Shown here: piece after piece, positions 17,794-25,418 of the stretch
Numbering within the stretch: the first letter of the stretch is position 1
Layout of the letters: each line of letters opens with the position of its first letter
Source of the DNA: an uncultured Lachnospiraceae bacterium
GTDB lineage: Bacteria; Bacillota; Clostridia; Lachnospirales; Lachnospiraceae
Length of the DNA stretch: 64,000 bases
Assembly: GCA_947589055.1 (NCBI GenBank)
Contig: CANPZL010000005.1
Location: 27,316 to 91,315 of the forward strand
Direction of reading: 5' to 3'
The notes under the pieces: model-generated
Told to the model about the DNA's origin: nothing
The model's database searches: none
Seen by the model: the letters and a program-made list of their open reading frames with translations, nothing else
Made by a program: the position numbers and the translations under genes

Positions 17794-17835
17794 AAACGTT
17801 TATTATCATCTAAAAATAGTATATTACAAACGTTT
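17794..17835. repeat. Pair of palindromic AAACGTTT boxes
   Basis: AAACGTTT at 17794-17801 and again at 17828-17835, 34 bp apart. The second lies in the spacer of the recombinase promoter, the first between promoter and gene. They are plausible binding sites for the recombinase itself (a res-like site) or for an autorepressor. Confidence 0.45.
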
Positions 17836-17846
17836 TAAGAAGTCAA
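17818..17846 (-). promoter_or_regulatory. Consensus promoter of the serine recombinase
   Basis: On the minus strand TTGACT and TATACT are separated by exactly 17 nt, about 65 nt above the ATG. This gives the recombinase and possibly the sigma factor a transcription start independent of the long operon. Confidence 0.75.
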
Positions 17847-17864
17847 TAAGAAAAGTTTATAAAA

Positions 17865-18025
17865 CTATACTTTTTCAATCACCGGGTATTTGCTTTCAAA
17901 CTCCCATAGTGTGTTTCCGGCTTGGTCTGTATCGCTTAATTCTGCAAGCCGCTTTCCCTCTCCGGGCTATCCATTGGCGTACTGTAAACATAATCATAAA
18001 GCCGCCCCATTCTTTCAAGGTTCAT
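17865..18025 (-). pseudogene. Small element gene apparently split by a frameshift
   Basis: An ATG overlapping the previous stop (ATGA), with GGCGGTGGG upstream, opens MNLERMGRLYDYVYSTPMDS and stops after 29 codons at 17936. A different frame, beginning at the same point, then runs as KRLAELSDTDQAGNTLWEFE to a stop at 17865 and reads like the natural continuation. The likeliest reading is one protein of about 55 residues broken by a single indel; two overlapping small genes are the alternative. Function unknown. Confidence 0.38.
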
Positions 18026-18192
18026 ATTCCCACCGCCTTATTATGTAGTCGTATTTCCTCGTCCTGCTCTTTCTGGTACTGTTGCTGGAACATCTCATAA
18101 AGCCCCGGACACTTTTTCGCAAATTCAGACAATGCTTTCATGTCCTTAAAATCGGCATTATCCATTAGTTCCCGATATTGTTCATAGTCCAT
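18022..18192 (-). CDS. Small hypothetical protein of the mobile element
   Basis: 56 residues beginning MDYEQYRELMDNADFKDMKA and ending in a highly charged stretch (QQYQKEQDEEIRLHNKAV). GAGGG lies 8 nt before the ATG and the stop overlaps the next start by 4 nt, so it is a real gene of the leftward operon despite its size. It is mostly helical by composition. I do not recognise the family. Confidence 0.6.
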   Translation of the reverse strand: MDYEQYRELMDNADFKDMKALSEFAKKCPGLYEMFQQQYQKEQDEEIRLHNKAVGI

Positions 18193-18209
18193 TCTGCTGC
18201 CCTCGCTTT

Positions 18210-18488
18210 CTATGATATGTTTACACCGTCAACAGGAATAAATTTCTGTGGCGTATGCCCGATCAATGTAATGCTGTGGGAAGTCTTGCTATGTCGGATA
18301 ACTTGTAAATCAACATAATCCTCTATTGAAAATTCTTCCGGCGTACTTACGGGAATACTGCCCTGTTTGTCGCTGTTTCCCCATAACTGGACTATCAAAT
18401 CGTTTCCCCGGATAGCCAGTATTTTGTGTGCCGTTATAAAATTAGCGTGTCTTGAAAGTACCGTTTTCTGAATTTCTTTGTACTCCAT
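18210..18488 (-). CDS. Hypothetical protein of the mobile element
   Basis: 92 residues, start MEYKEIQKTVLSRHANFITA, end QKFIPVDGVNIS. The pattern suggests a small mostly beta protein with no cysteines, signal peptide or membrane helix. GAGAGGT lies 10 nt before the ATG. It follows the 88-residue HTH-like gene by 8 nt within the leftward operon. Function unknown. Confidence 0.65.
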   Translation of the reverse strand: MEYKEIQKTVLSRHANFITAHKILAIRGNDLIVQLWGNSDKQGSIPVSTPEEFSIEDYVDLQVIRHSKTSHSITLIGHTPQKFIPVDGVNIS

Positions 18489-18496
18489 AATGTGTT

Positions 18497-18760
18497 CTAC
18501 CTCTCTTTCTTCATATAGATAATTGGAAAACCTTGTGCGCTTGTGCCAAAAAAGGCTTTTAACTCGTTCGATAGCCGCCGCCGCTGTAATGATAGTTCCG
18601 GGGATAAATCCTTAAGTTTTGCCCGGACAGTGCTTTCAGACAAATTATATCTACTGCTAACCATAGGACAAAAGTCACTTTCAAGGAAAAAGCCATGCTG
18701 ATCTATCAGTTTTTCGGTTTCTTCATGCAGGATTGATTTTATATAATTATCAAAATTCAT
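18497..18760 (-). CDS. Hypothetical protein of the mobile element, possible HTH
   Basis: 87 residues from the ATG at 18760, which has GGAGG 8 nt upstream, inside the end of the preceding gene (11-nt overlap). The middle (SSRYNLSESTVRAKLKDLSP) has the spacing of a helix-turn-helix, and the rest is charged. Its tight coupling to the terminase-small-subunit-like gene suggests they work in the same step, such as DNA recognition for packaging. The exact role is unknown. Confidence 0.65.
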   Translation of the reverse strand: MNFDNYIKSILHEETEKLIDQHGFFLESDFCPMVSSRYNLSESTVRAKLKDLSPELSLQRRRLSNELKAFFGTSAQGFPIIYMKKER

Positions 18761-19292
18761 CTTCATCACCTCCGTATATGTCTGCGTTATTTTCTTGTTT
18801 CGTTTTCTGCTTGATTGCATACTTTTCTAATTCTTTACGCACATCTGATAATTGCAGGCTTTTCTTATTATCTGTAGGCGGCGTGGCTTCTTCCAGACTT
18901 ATAGCGTCCTTATATCCTAGCCAATTTTTTGCCAAAAATATGCCACTCGGTGGGCTTATTTTGCCCCCTAATAATGCCTGCTCGACATATGCGGCAACAA
19001 ATGCCTTTGCGGATTGAATTGCCTCTGATCTCCGTTTACTACAATCCTCACCGTTACCCCAACGAAACAACGTCTGGCGTGAAACGTGTAAACTTAACGC
19101 AAGGCTCTCAATCCCCGGTCGAATACTGGACTGCTCACAAAACCGGAAATAATCAAAAATACGCTGTTCCACTTCCTGATCTGTTTTCGGCTGTCCTTTA
19201 TCGTATAACTGCCGTAAAGATGAAACAATTTCCTGTACTTCTTTTGGCTGTACGCTATCAAGCTGTGTTTGCGGAAATCCACGATTTGCCAT
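18750..19292 (-). CDS. Terminase-small-subunit-like DNA-binding protein
   Basis: 180 residues. After an N-terminal helical stretch comes an HTH (GIESLALSLHVSRQTLFRWG), then a helical segment ending GKISPPSGIFLAKNWLGYKD. This HTH plus 'G-K-x-x-P-x-x-G-I-F-L-x-K-N-x-x-G-Y-x-D' arrangement is characteristic of phage terminase small subunits, which recognise the pac site. The tail is acidic (DIYGGDEDEF). GAGGT precedes the ATG. No large terminase subunit is present, so if the assignment is right the protein would redirect a helper phage's packaging motor, as TerS does in phage-inducible islands. Confidence 0.65.
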   Translation of the reverse strand: MANRGFPQTQLDSVQPKEVQEIVSSLRQLYDKGQPKTDQEVEQRIFDYFRFCEQSSIRPGIESLALSLHVSRQTLFRWGNGEDCSKRRSEAIQSAKAFVAAYVEQALLGGKISPPSGIFLAKNWLGYKDAISLEEATPPTDNKKSLQLSDVRKELEKYAIKQKTKQENNADIYGGDEDEF

Positions 19293-19372
19293 ATTTTACC
19301 TCTTTTCTGCCTAAAATCGGCTGTTTTTTGCTTCTTTTTAATGATGTTACCTTATCCGCTGTGCTTAGTTCT

Positions 19373-19618
19373 TCACTCCCTCTTGCGGTTATAATAATTG
19401 TGTATCTTCCTATGGCACGAACCGCACAAAGTACAAAGGTCAGTCAGTACGTTTTCGCACCCCAATCGGGCATATGTCACATGGTGGACGTTGATTTTTT
19501 TAATACGCTCAATTGGTCTACCACACATCACACAACCTCCGTCTAGGGCTATACGCTCCTGTTTTTTGGTTTCCCATTCAGGGCTGCGCATATAATCCCT
19601 ATATTCTTGTGTCTGCAT
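19373..19618 (-). CDS. HNH endonuclease
   Basis: 81 residues with a treble-clef HNH domain: CVMCGRPIERIKKINVHHVT followed by LCGSCHRKIHNYY. The four cysteines would hold zinc and the HH pair and final histidine form the active site. AAGGAG lies 8 nt before the ATG. In phages a small HNH protein often sits beside the terminase and is needed for DNA cleavage in packaging; its place directly before the TerS-like gene fits that role here. Confidence 0.87.
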   Translation of the reverse strand: MQTQEYRDYMRSPEWETKKQERIALDGGCVMCGRPIERIKKINVHHVTYARLGCENVLTDLCTLCGSCHRKIHNYYNRKRE

Positions 19619-19731
19619 TTTCTTTCATCTCCTTATAAACTCGCTCCAACTCATCAATAACTGTCAGTAACAACGCAACCGCAAATTTTTGACTTTCTGA
19701 AAATCCGTTACATAAAAACCGCTAAAAAACC

Positions 19732-19876
19732 TTACATTTGTTTTGCACACTTTATTATGTTAAAGTGCTTGAAACCCTTGATTTTACTGGATTTGTGCAA
19801 AATGTGCATTTTACATGGGACTTTTTGAAAACAAACTCTTATAGGAAATTTACATTTACTTTGCACAATTTGCACA
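19732..19876. other. Candidate replication origin with iterons
   Basis: An A+T-rich stretch directly below the primase-helicase gene. TTACATTTGTTTTGCACA (19732-19749) recurs as TTACATTTACTTTGCACA (19850-19867), and the core TTTGCACA is also present at 19869-19876 and inverted at 19794-19801. In satellites with a primase-helicase of this type the origin commonly lies beside the replication gene and is made of short iterons. From 19717 down to 19599 a minus frame without an ATG is also open and overlaps the HNH start; no gene is called there. Confidence 0.5.
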
Positions 19877-19889
19877 TTTTCAGTTTTTC

Positions 19890-22148
19890 TTAGTCAAACG
19901 GAAGCGGTTCTTGCCCCTCATATTCGACAAAATCTGATTCCAGAGAATACCCTTTTACGATATTTTTAACGGTCTTTCCATCTACTGTTCCACTGTTTGC
20001 AAATATCCCCTTTGTTTTAAGTTCTGAAAAGAAATTTGATTTGTTTTCTATTCCAAAACCGTTTTCCGAACACCACTTTGCATAAACTTCATAGACCGCT
20101 CCGGCTTTGCAGTTTCTATCTGCTTTTATCAAACACTCGCTAATGAAATTGCCTGTCTTGTCGCTGTCTGATCTGTATGCATCTGTAGCGATCTGTACCG
20201 CCTGTGGCTGTTTTAAACCCTCTTTGCGATACAACCATAACCCTTCAATACACCAATTCAAAATACCGGATAATTCCTGTTTATTTCTTAATCTGTTCTT
20301 CAGGTCTTTATCCTGCTCATGCGGTTCAAAATGCTTGTCAAAACTGACAACATTTATTCTGCCACTTGAAAAAACTGTATCGTCCGTAATTGTCGGCAAA
20401 TAGTTTGAATTTATCACTAGTTTGAATTTAGGAATAAAGCTAAACTCCCTTTGATGTAAATGTCTTGCTGTAATGCTGTCTCTACCTAATAAGGATTTTA
20501 ACAACGCCGTATCAAACAACATCCTTTTAGGCGGTTCAGACGCATTGCAGAACCTACACCCTGCCAGTCTTGCAATATCTCCGCTTGCCTGTCGGCTGTC
20601 AAGGTTCTGCTTTACTGCCAATGTCTCCGGCTTCATTGTCAAAGCATAATCACCCAACAGATATATAAGTGTCTCGCAAAATGTTGATTTTCCGTTTCTC
20701 GTGGTAGAACCATAAAGGATAAAGCAAGTTTCTTCCTGCGTATTTCCCGTTAATGAAAGTCCGGCTATCTTTTGCAAATACTTAGTTTTCTCTGTATCGC
20801 CCTGCATAACCTCCACAAGAAACTTCTTCCATTCTTTGCAATCGGCAGCAGGATTGTATTCTACATTGCACATCTTTGAAAGAAGCGTATCTGGATTGTG
20901 ACTTATAAATACAGGTTCGCTCCCGGACAAGTCTAAAGTACCGTTCTGCACGTTCAGAATATAATCGTCCTGATCTAACTGCTCATTGCTGAAATAATAC
21001 ACATCTTTGCTATCTTGCAACATATTGTTACGGTTTCGGATATTGCACAAGGAAGTAACTGCTTTCAGATACTTGCCTTCTGTGTCAACGCCTACTGCAT
21101 ATCGGACAAGCGCATCCGACAAAACCTTTGCTGAGGCTTTCGCACTTAATCCCTCAATATCATCAATCCAGCGTTTACCGTCGTACTGCATCCAGTCTTT
21201 CCGGTTCGGATTATATCTGTGCTTGTCCTTAAAAACATCTGCAAACAACCTTCCAAAACCCTTGTCTGTCGTTTCATACTGTTCTGCGTGTAAATCTTTT
21301 AATATTTGCTCTAAACCGTTGTTTTGGCGTTTCTGCACCCTTACGGTTTCTTTAACGTCCTTTAATAACTGCTCAAATTCCTGTTTTGTGTGTCCGGCAT
21401 TGAAATAGTCTGATATATCCGCTTTAGACACATCCGGCATAGGCACAATGATTTTACTGCTCTTTGCAACTCCATTGATGTCATTCTGGATAGTCTCGGT
21501 AACACGTTTCCCCGGTTCGTCATTGTCTGCCAGTATGAAAACATCCGCTCCCTGCACCAAAGTAGAAAAATCTGATTGCCAATCATTTACACCGCCATAA
21601 GTAAAAGCTGTGTAGCCTTGTTTTACAAGCGTATTCGTGTCTTTTTCGCCCTCTGGAATAAATATAGGCTTGCCATCCGCAATCGCCTTTTTAATGGCTT
21701 GCAAGTTTCCATACACCGCCTTATAACTCTTCCTGCTTGTGTCATGCCCTAAACCGTATGAAAAGCGGTCATTTTGCAACTTACCATAAATGATTTTCTT
21801 ACCCTCAAGCCTAAGTTTTGTAAAGGCATAATCTCCGTTAATGGAAACATAGTTATATATGGCTTCAATCCGGCGTTTCTCTCGGCTCTCCACATAGCCT
21901 TTCCAGTTTGGGCTTTTCGGTTCCGTATCATAAAAAATATCTTTCTTCTCAATTCCTGCTGAAGATAAAATACTATCAATGCTGCATCCGGCAAAACAAT
22001 GAAACAACGTGCCTTTTTGCCCTTTTGTGATCGTCAATGAAGCCTGTTTATCATCATGCGCCGGACAAGTGCATTGCGCTTTGTCTCCGTAACGTTTCTT
22101 AACATTAAAGGATTGCAGATTTTTTTCAAATATTTCACTGTCCGTCAT
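19890..22148 (-). CDS. P4-type primase-helicase replication protein
   Basis: 752 residues from the ATG at 22148; a GTG three codons earlier is also possible. The N-terminus has a zinc-binding primase domain (CTCPAHDD near 26-33, HCFAGCS near 50-56), then a TOPRIM segment (FIPEGEKDTN near 165, FILADNDEPG near 204-213). The C-terminal half is a superfamily 3 / D5-type helicase with Walker A GSTTRNGKST at 480-489. Fusion of primase and helicase is typical of phage-satellite replication proteins such as P4 alpha. It starts replication from the iteron region just downstream. The preceding small gene overlaps its start. Confidence 0.9.
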   Translation of the reverse strand: MTDSEIFEKNLQSFNVKKRYGDKAQCTCPAHDDKQASLTITKGQKGTLFHCFAGCSIDSILSSAGIEKKDIFYDTEPKSPNWKGYVESREKRRIEAIYNYVSINGDYAFTKLRLEGKKIIYGKLQNDRFSYGLGHDTSRKSYKAVYGNLQAIKKAIADGKPIFIPEGEKDTNTLVKQGYTAFTYGGVNDWQSDFSTLVQGADVFILADNDEPGKRVTETIQNDINGVAKSSKIIVPMPDVSKADISDYFNAGHTKQEFEQLLKDVKETVRVQKRQNNGLEQILKDLHAEQYETTDKGFGRLFADVFKDKHRYNPNRKDWMQYDGKRWIDDIEGLSAKASAKVLSDALVRYAVGVDTEGKYLKAVTSLCNIRNRNNMLQDSKDVYYFSNEQLDQDDYILNVQNGTLDLSGSEPVFISHNPDTLLSKMCNVEYNPAADCKEWKKFLVEVMQGDTEKTKYLQKIAGLSLTGNTQEETCFILYGSTTRNGKSTFCETLIYLLGDYALTMKPETLAVKQNLDSRQASGDIARLAGCRFCNASEPPKRMLFDTALLKSLLGRDSITARHLHQREFSFIPKFKLVINSNYLPTITDDTVFSSGRINVVSFDKHFEPHEQDKDLKNRLRNKQELSGILNWCIEGLWLYRKEGLKQPQAVQIATDAYRSDSDKTGNFISECLIKADRNCKAGAVYEVYAKWCSENGFGIENKSNFFSELKTKGIFANSGTVDGKTVKNIVKGYSLESDFVEYEGQEPLPFD

Positions 22149-22335
22149 GCCGCCCACCGTCCTTTTTCATCAGTAACGTATCTTTGTGCATTTGATACAT
22201 CCGCATTTCCATAAAAGCATTGTCGTAATCTTCTGTTCCGATTTCTAAATTCCGCAACGCCTTTTCGCATTTTCGGATTCCCCGGTCTAAGATTTGCATT
22301 GCAAGTTCATCTGTAATCTCCCTATTTCTACTCAC
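22135..22335 (-). CDS. Small hypothetical protein of the replication module
   Basis: 66 residues, starting at a GTG (VSRNREITDELAMQILDRGI) with GGGAGG 8 nt upstream; the ATG 13 codons earlier has no good site. Helical and charged, ending MKKDGGRHDGQ. It overlaps the preceding gene by 8 nt and the primase start by 14 nt, so it belongs to the same operon. Function unknown. Confidence 0.6.
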   Translation of the reverse strand: MSRNREITDELAMQILDRGIRKCEKALRNLEIGTEDYDNAFMEMRMYQMHKDTLLMKKDGGRHDGQ

Positions 22336-22555
22336 AATCCGCACCTCCCCGGTAACGATACCCTGTTTCTTCATAAAATCGCTTCGGAAAAATCAAATAA
22401 GAAAAGTGACTGCTGCCCGGCGTTCGCTTGTAAGCAATTCCCCAATTCACAGTACCGCTCTGCAATAATAGTCTCACGGTCTGGCAATCGACTTTCAACG
22501 CCTTTGCGGCCTCTGCAATCGGTATGTTCGCACAGTTAAATGCAATTTCTTCCAT
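22328..22555 (-). CDS. Excisionase/AlpA-like helix-turn-helix protein
   Basis: 75 residues. IPIAEAAKALKVDCQTVRLL is a winged HTH of the excisionase/AlpA type, followed by YLIFPKRFYEETGYRYRG, a pattern common to small phage DNA-binding proteins. The ATG at 22555 has GGCGG 8 nt upstream. Its place early in the operon opposite the integrase suggests it directs excision or activates the operon. Confidence 0.7.
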   Translation of the reverse strand: MEEIAFNCANIPIAEAAKALKVDCQTVRLLLQSGTVNWGIAYKRTPGSSHFSYLIFPKRFYEETGYRYRGGADCE

Positions 22556-22560
22556 ACGCA

Positions 22561-22749
22561 TCACCGCCTTTGCTGATCTGCTGCCAATTCATCAATAATC
22601 GCCTTAATTTCCGCCTTTTTATCGTCTTGTAACTCATGCCTTAAAACTCTGGAAAAAGCTGTTTCATGGGAATATCCTAATCGCTCTGATACTTCCCATA
22701 GATTTACATTCCGTTCTTTTGCATAATCTCGTAAATCAATATTTTTCAT
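22561..22749 (-). CDS. Small HTH protein, first gene of the leftward operon
   Basis: 62 residues, start MKNIDLRDYAKERNVNLWEV, with an HTH-like centre (LWEVSERLGYSHETAFSRVL) and a charged C-terminus. GGAGG lies 6 nt before the ATG. As the first gene transcribed away from the repressor it occupies the position of cro-like or xis regulators in temperate elements. Which of these it is cannot be told. Confidence 0.7.
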   Translation of the reverse strand: MKNIDLRDYAKERNVNLWEVSERLGYSHETAFSRVLRHELQDDKKAEIKAIIDELAADQQRR

Positions 22750-22790
22750 TCCATACCTCCAAAAAAGATAGCAATATCAACAAGTTTCTC

Positions 22791-22819
22791 TTGACGAATA
22801 TCCGTTCTGGGTTTACAAT
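22791..22819 (+). promoter_or_regulatory. Consensus promoter for the repressor-integrase genes
   Basis: TTGACG and TACAAT separated by exactly 17 nt, 57 nt before the repressor ATG, within the 126-nt divergent control region. Confidence 0.75.
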
Positions 22820-22843
22820 AACATATGCAATAAGGAAATTTAA

Positions 22844-22862
22844 TAGCGAAATATTAGCGAAA
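22844..22862 (+). promoter_or_regulatory. Direct repeat TAGCGAAA, candidate operator
   Basis: TAGCGAAA at 22844-22851 and 22855-22862, 11 bp apart (one helical turn), just before the repressor's ribosome binding site. A plausible autoregulatory operator for the repressor. Confidence 0.4.
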
Positions 22863-22875
22863 AGGAGTTGTTACT

Positions 22876-23676
22876 ATGAAAAACGCTTTTCATTTTCCGC
22901 TACCGCATGATGCTTCTTTTGGAGAACGCATTACTGCACTTAAAGAAAGCAAAGGAATTAAAACTATACAATCCTTAGCGGAAGAAATTTTTTACAAATT
23001 TGATAAATATAATAAAACTGATTCAGAAGAAACAAATAATAGCACTATCGAAGGTATAAGAAAAAGAATTGCTAGTCATTTAAAACCAAATTGCAATCCT
23101 AAAATGGATTTTATAAAGGAATATTGTATGTTTTTTGAATGTGAAGCAGATTTCCTACTTGGCTATATTGATTTTCCAACAAAAGAAAATCAAGGAATAT
23201 ATGAGACTACTGGCTTAAACAATACTTCTATAACCACTCTTTCATCTTTATTCAACTATCAAAAAAATATGGAAGAAGAATATCAGCCAATGGAATACAA
23301 CCCCATAGAAACATTAAATATTCTATTATCAGATGAAATTTTGGCAGAACAATTATTAAAAGGTATTCAAGATTTGTTAAATTCAGATTATAAAATTCCT
23401 GCATACCATAATGGAAAACCTGAAATTGTAAATATCAACGAAAAATATAATACTACTTTAGTTCCTAAATGTGTTGTACCAGAGAACGATTGGGATGTTA
23501 TCAAAGGCCAGGGCAAACATAATGATATGTATTTACTAACACTCGTTAAAGACAAAGAAAAAACATGGGAAAACAAACAAATTGCCTTAGATGATGATTT
23601 CTTTGAAGCTGTCGCTTTGAGAACCATAGAAAAATATTTAAGAAAAATTCGTGATAATTACTCAAAAAGGAAGTGA
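22876..23676 (+). CDS. Probable lysogeny-type repressor of the element
   Basis: 266 residues. The N-terminal ~90 residues look like a divergent HTH domain (SFGERITALKESKGIKTIQS, FIKEYCMFFECEADFLLGYI, the last part typical of XRE-family repressors). A helical and charged C-terminal region follows, with no peptidase motif. AAGGAG precedes the ATG. The gene faces away from the leftward operon across the control region and is 4 nt from the integrase, the usual layout of a master repressor. Absence of a LexA/CI-type self-cleavage motif suggests release by another trigger, such as a helper-phage protein. It is A+T-rich. Confidence 0.68.
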   Translation: MKNAFHFPLPHDASFGERITALKESKGIKTIQSLAEEIFYKFDKYNKTDSEETNNSTIEGIRKRIASHLKPNCNPKMDFIKEYCMFFECEADFLLGYIDFPTKENQGIYETTGLNNTSITTLSSLFNYQKNMEEEYQPMEYNPIETLNILLSDEILAEQLLKGIQDLLNSDYKIPAYHNGKPEIVNINEKYNTTLVPKCVVPENDWDVIKGQGKHNDMYLLTLVKDKEKTWENKQIALDDDFFEAVALRTIEKYLRKIRDNYSKRK

Positions 23677-23680
23677 TCTA

Positions 23681-24880
23681 ATGGCACTCTTACAATGCCC
23701 AGAATGTAATCATGATGTATCAGACAAAGCCGCCACTTGTCCACATTGCGGCTATCCTATGAATACTCCTAGCAGTACAAAGCCCAGAGTAAGAAACGGC
23801 AAGCCTACAAAACTTCCAAACGGTTATGGCACTATTTATAAACTGCCCGGCAGACGTTCAAAACCTTTTAGGGCAGTCAAAACAGATAAATGGATACTGG
23901 ATACCGTTACAGGAAAAAGCAAACAGATACGCTTTACCATCGGCTATTATCCCACACGTGAAGAAGCTATGATTGCTCTAGCAGATTATAATGAAAATCC
24001 ATACGATATAAAAATTGATAATATCACATTTTCAGAAGTGTATGAAAAATGGAGCGAAGGTTACTTCCCTACCCTCTCAAACGCTTCCAGTATAAGAACA
24101 GTAAAAGCGGCATACGCTTATTGTAACGGTCTTTATAATATGCGCATGAGAGATATAAGAGTATCGCACCTAGAAGGTACTATTATCAATGCGAACGTGG
24201 GAGATAGTACAAAAAGCAGAATAAAAAGCCTTTTCAATATGATGTATAAATACGCTGTCGCTCATGATATTGTTGAAAAAGATTATGCCGCAACAATGTT
24301 CGCTAATGGCAACCCGATCAAGCATGAACGCACAAAAGAACCCATACCCTTTACAGAAGAAGAAGTTGCGTTATTATGGGATAATACAAACATACCTTTT
24401 GCAGATATGATACTAATAGGCATATACACCGGCTGGCGTCCACAGGAATTATCCATATTAAAGGTATCGGATATAGATATGGAAGCCGGAACAATGAAGG
24501 GCGGTTTAAAAACAGATGCCGGAAAAAATAGAATTGTTCCAATACATAAGGTAATAAAGTCGTTAATAGAAAACCGTATGAAAGAAGCCACTACCTTGCA
24601 ATCTGAATACCTATTCAATGATATTAACGGACAGCAGAGTATACATATGACTTATGATAAATACAAAGGAAGATTTCGGAAAGTTATGAACAGACTACAT
24701 ATGAATCACCACCCTCACGAAACAAGGCACACATTCATCACAAAGGCCAAAGCCTGCAATATCGACGAATATATCTTAAAACTGATTGTAGGACATTCCA
24801 TAGAAGATATAACCGAAAAGGTATATACTCACAGAACCATTGAACAGCTAAAGGCTGAAATGGATAAAATCACAATATGA
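23681..24880 (+). CDS. int: Tyrosine integrase with N-terminal zinc ribbon
   Basis: 399 residues. Residues 6-23 form a zinc ribbon (CPECNHDVSDKAATCPHCG), then an arm-binding region (about 45-110), a core-binding domain (114-210) and the catalytic domain. All active residues are visible: R253 in TGWRPQEL, K277, H346 and R349 in HPHETRH, H372 in VGHSIED and nucleophile Y382. AGGAAG overlaps the repressor stop, so the two are translated together. The zinc ribbon is an unusual addition and may contact the TGTGTGCTA arm sites. The enzyme would insert the element into the GGGtGRT gene end. Confidence 0.95.
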   Translation: MALLQCPECNHDVSDKAATCPHCGYPMNTPSSTKPRVRNGKPTKLPNGYGTIYKLPGRRSKPFRAVKTDKWILDTVTGKSKQIRFTIGYYPTREEAMIALADYNENPYDIKIDNITFSEVYEKWSEGYFPTLSNASSIRTVKAAYAYCNGLYNMRMRDIRVSHLEGTIINANVGDSTKSRIKSLFNMMYKYAVAHDIVEKDYAATMFANGNPIKHERTKEPIPFTEEEVALLWDNTNIPFADMILIGIYTGWRPQELSILKVSDIDMEAGTMKGGLKTDAGKNRIVPIHKVIKSLIENRMKEATTLQSEYLFNDINGQQSIHMTYDKYKGRFRKVMNRLHMNHHPHETRHTFITKAKACNIDEYILKLIVGHSIEDITEKVYTHRTIEQLKAEMDKITI

Positions 24881-24899
24881 TTTGGAGGATATGGAGTAC

Positions 24900-25232
24900 A
24901 TGGATGCACATGATCAATCTATGAATGAGATTTTGGAAAGACTTTGCATGGAAATTTTAAATGAAATTCATAAAAAGAACATCAGCTATACGCTTTTTGC
25001 GGATTTATGCGGCATATCAAGGAAAATCATGGCAGATATTGTAAACAGGGAAAAGGAAGATATGAAATTGTCAACGATAGTTAAGATTTGCGAAAACTCC
25101 GACATAAAACTGGAAGATATTTTTTCTACTAATCAAACAGGGAATGAAATAGAAAGTAAAATAAAAAATACTTATCTTATGATAAATGGTACAAGATATA
25201 GTATAGAATTGAAAAAGTCGGACAAGATTTAG
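24900..25232 (+). CDS. Small XRE-like HTH regulator beside the integrase
   Basis: 110 residues from the ATG at 24900; a TTG 6 codons earlier is also possible. YTLFADLCGISRKIMADIVN followed by KLSTIVKICENSDIKLEDIF is an XRE-type HTH domain. The last 35 residues (MINGTRYSIELKKSDKI) look like a small beta extension. It starts 19 nt after the integrase stop on the same strand. It may control integrase or excision. Confidence 0.72.
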   Translation: MDAHDQSMNEILERLCMEILNEIHKKNISYTLFADLCGISRKIMADIVNREKEDMKLSTIVKICENSDIKLEDIFSTNQTGNEIESKIKNTYLMINGTRYSIELKKSDKI

Positions 25233-25312
25233 TATTTTAGATAATACTTATTACGGTTTCCCCTCGGTACCGTATGCGGATATGGAAGAAACGAATAAAT
25301 CTAATTAAAAAG

Positions 25313-25345
25313 ACCGCTACTCTCTTGTTTGGTAACGGTTTTTTC
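25313..25345 (+). terminator. Terminator of the repressor-integrase operon
   Basis: ACCGCTAC and GTAACGGT pair with one mismatch around an 11-nt loop and are followed by TTTTTT. It lies 80 nt after the last rightward gene. Confidence 0.65.
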
Positions 25346-25358
25346 TATGATTTCTATT

Positions 25359-25403
25359 TGTGTGCTACCTCATGTGTGCTACCTGTGTGCTATTTGTGTG
25401 CTA
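25359..25403 (+). repeat. Four integrase arm-type repeats TGTGTGCTA
   Basis: Perfect copies start at 25359, 25373, 25384 and 25395 (spacings 14, 11 and 11 bp), all in the same orientation. Two related copies lie at the left end. Helical-turn spacing near attR is typical of arm sites where integrase and excisionase assemble. Confidence 0.75.
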
Positions 25404-25418
25404 CGTGGCAAAATTTAA

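Noticed and set aside
19599..19717. Open minus frame overlapping the HNH start
   Set aside because: Reads protein-like for about 37 codons but has no ATG and no ribosome binding site, and a stop precedes it; possibly a remnant.
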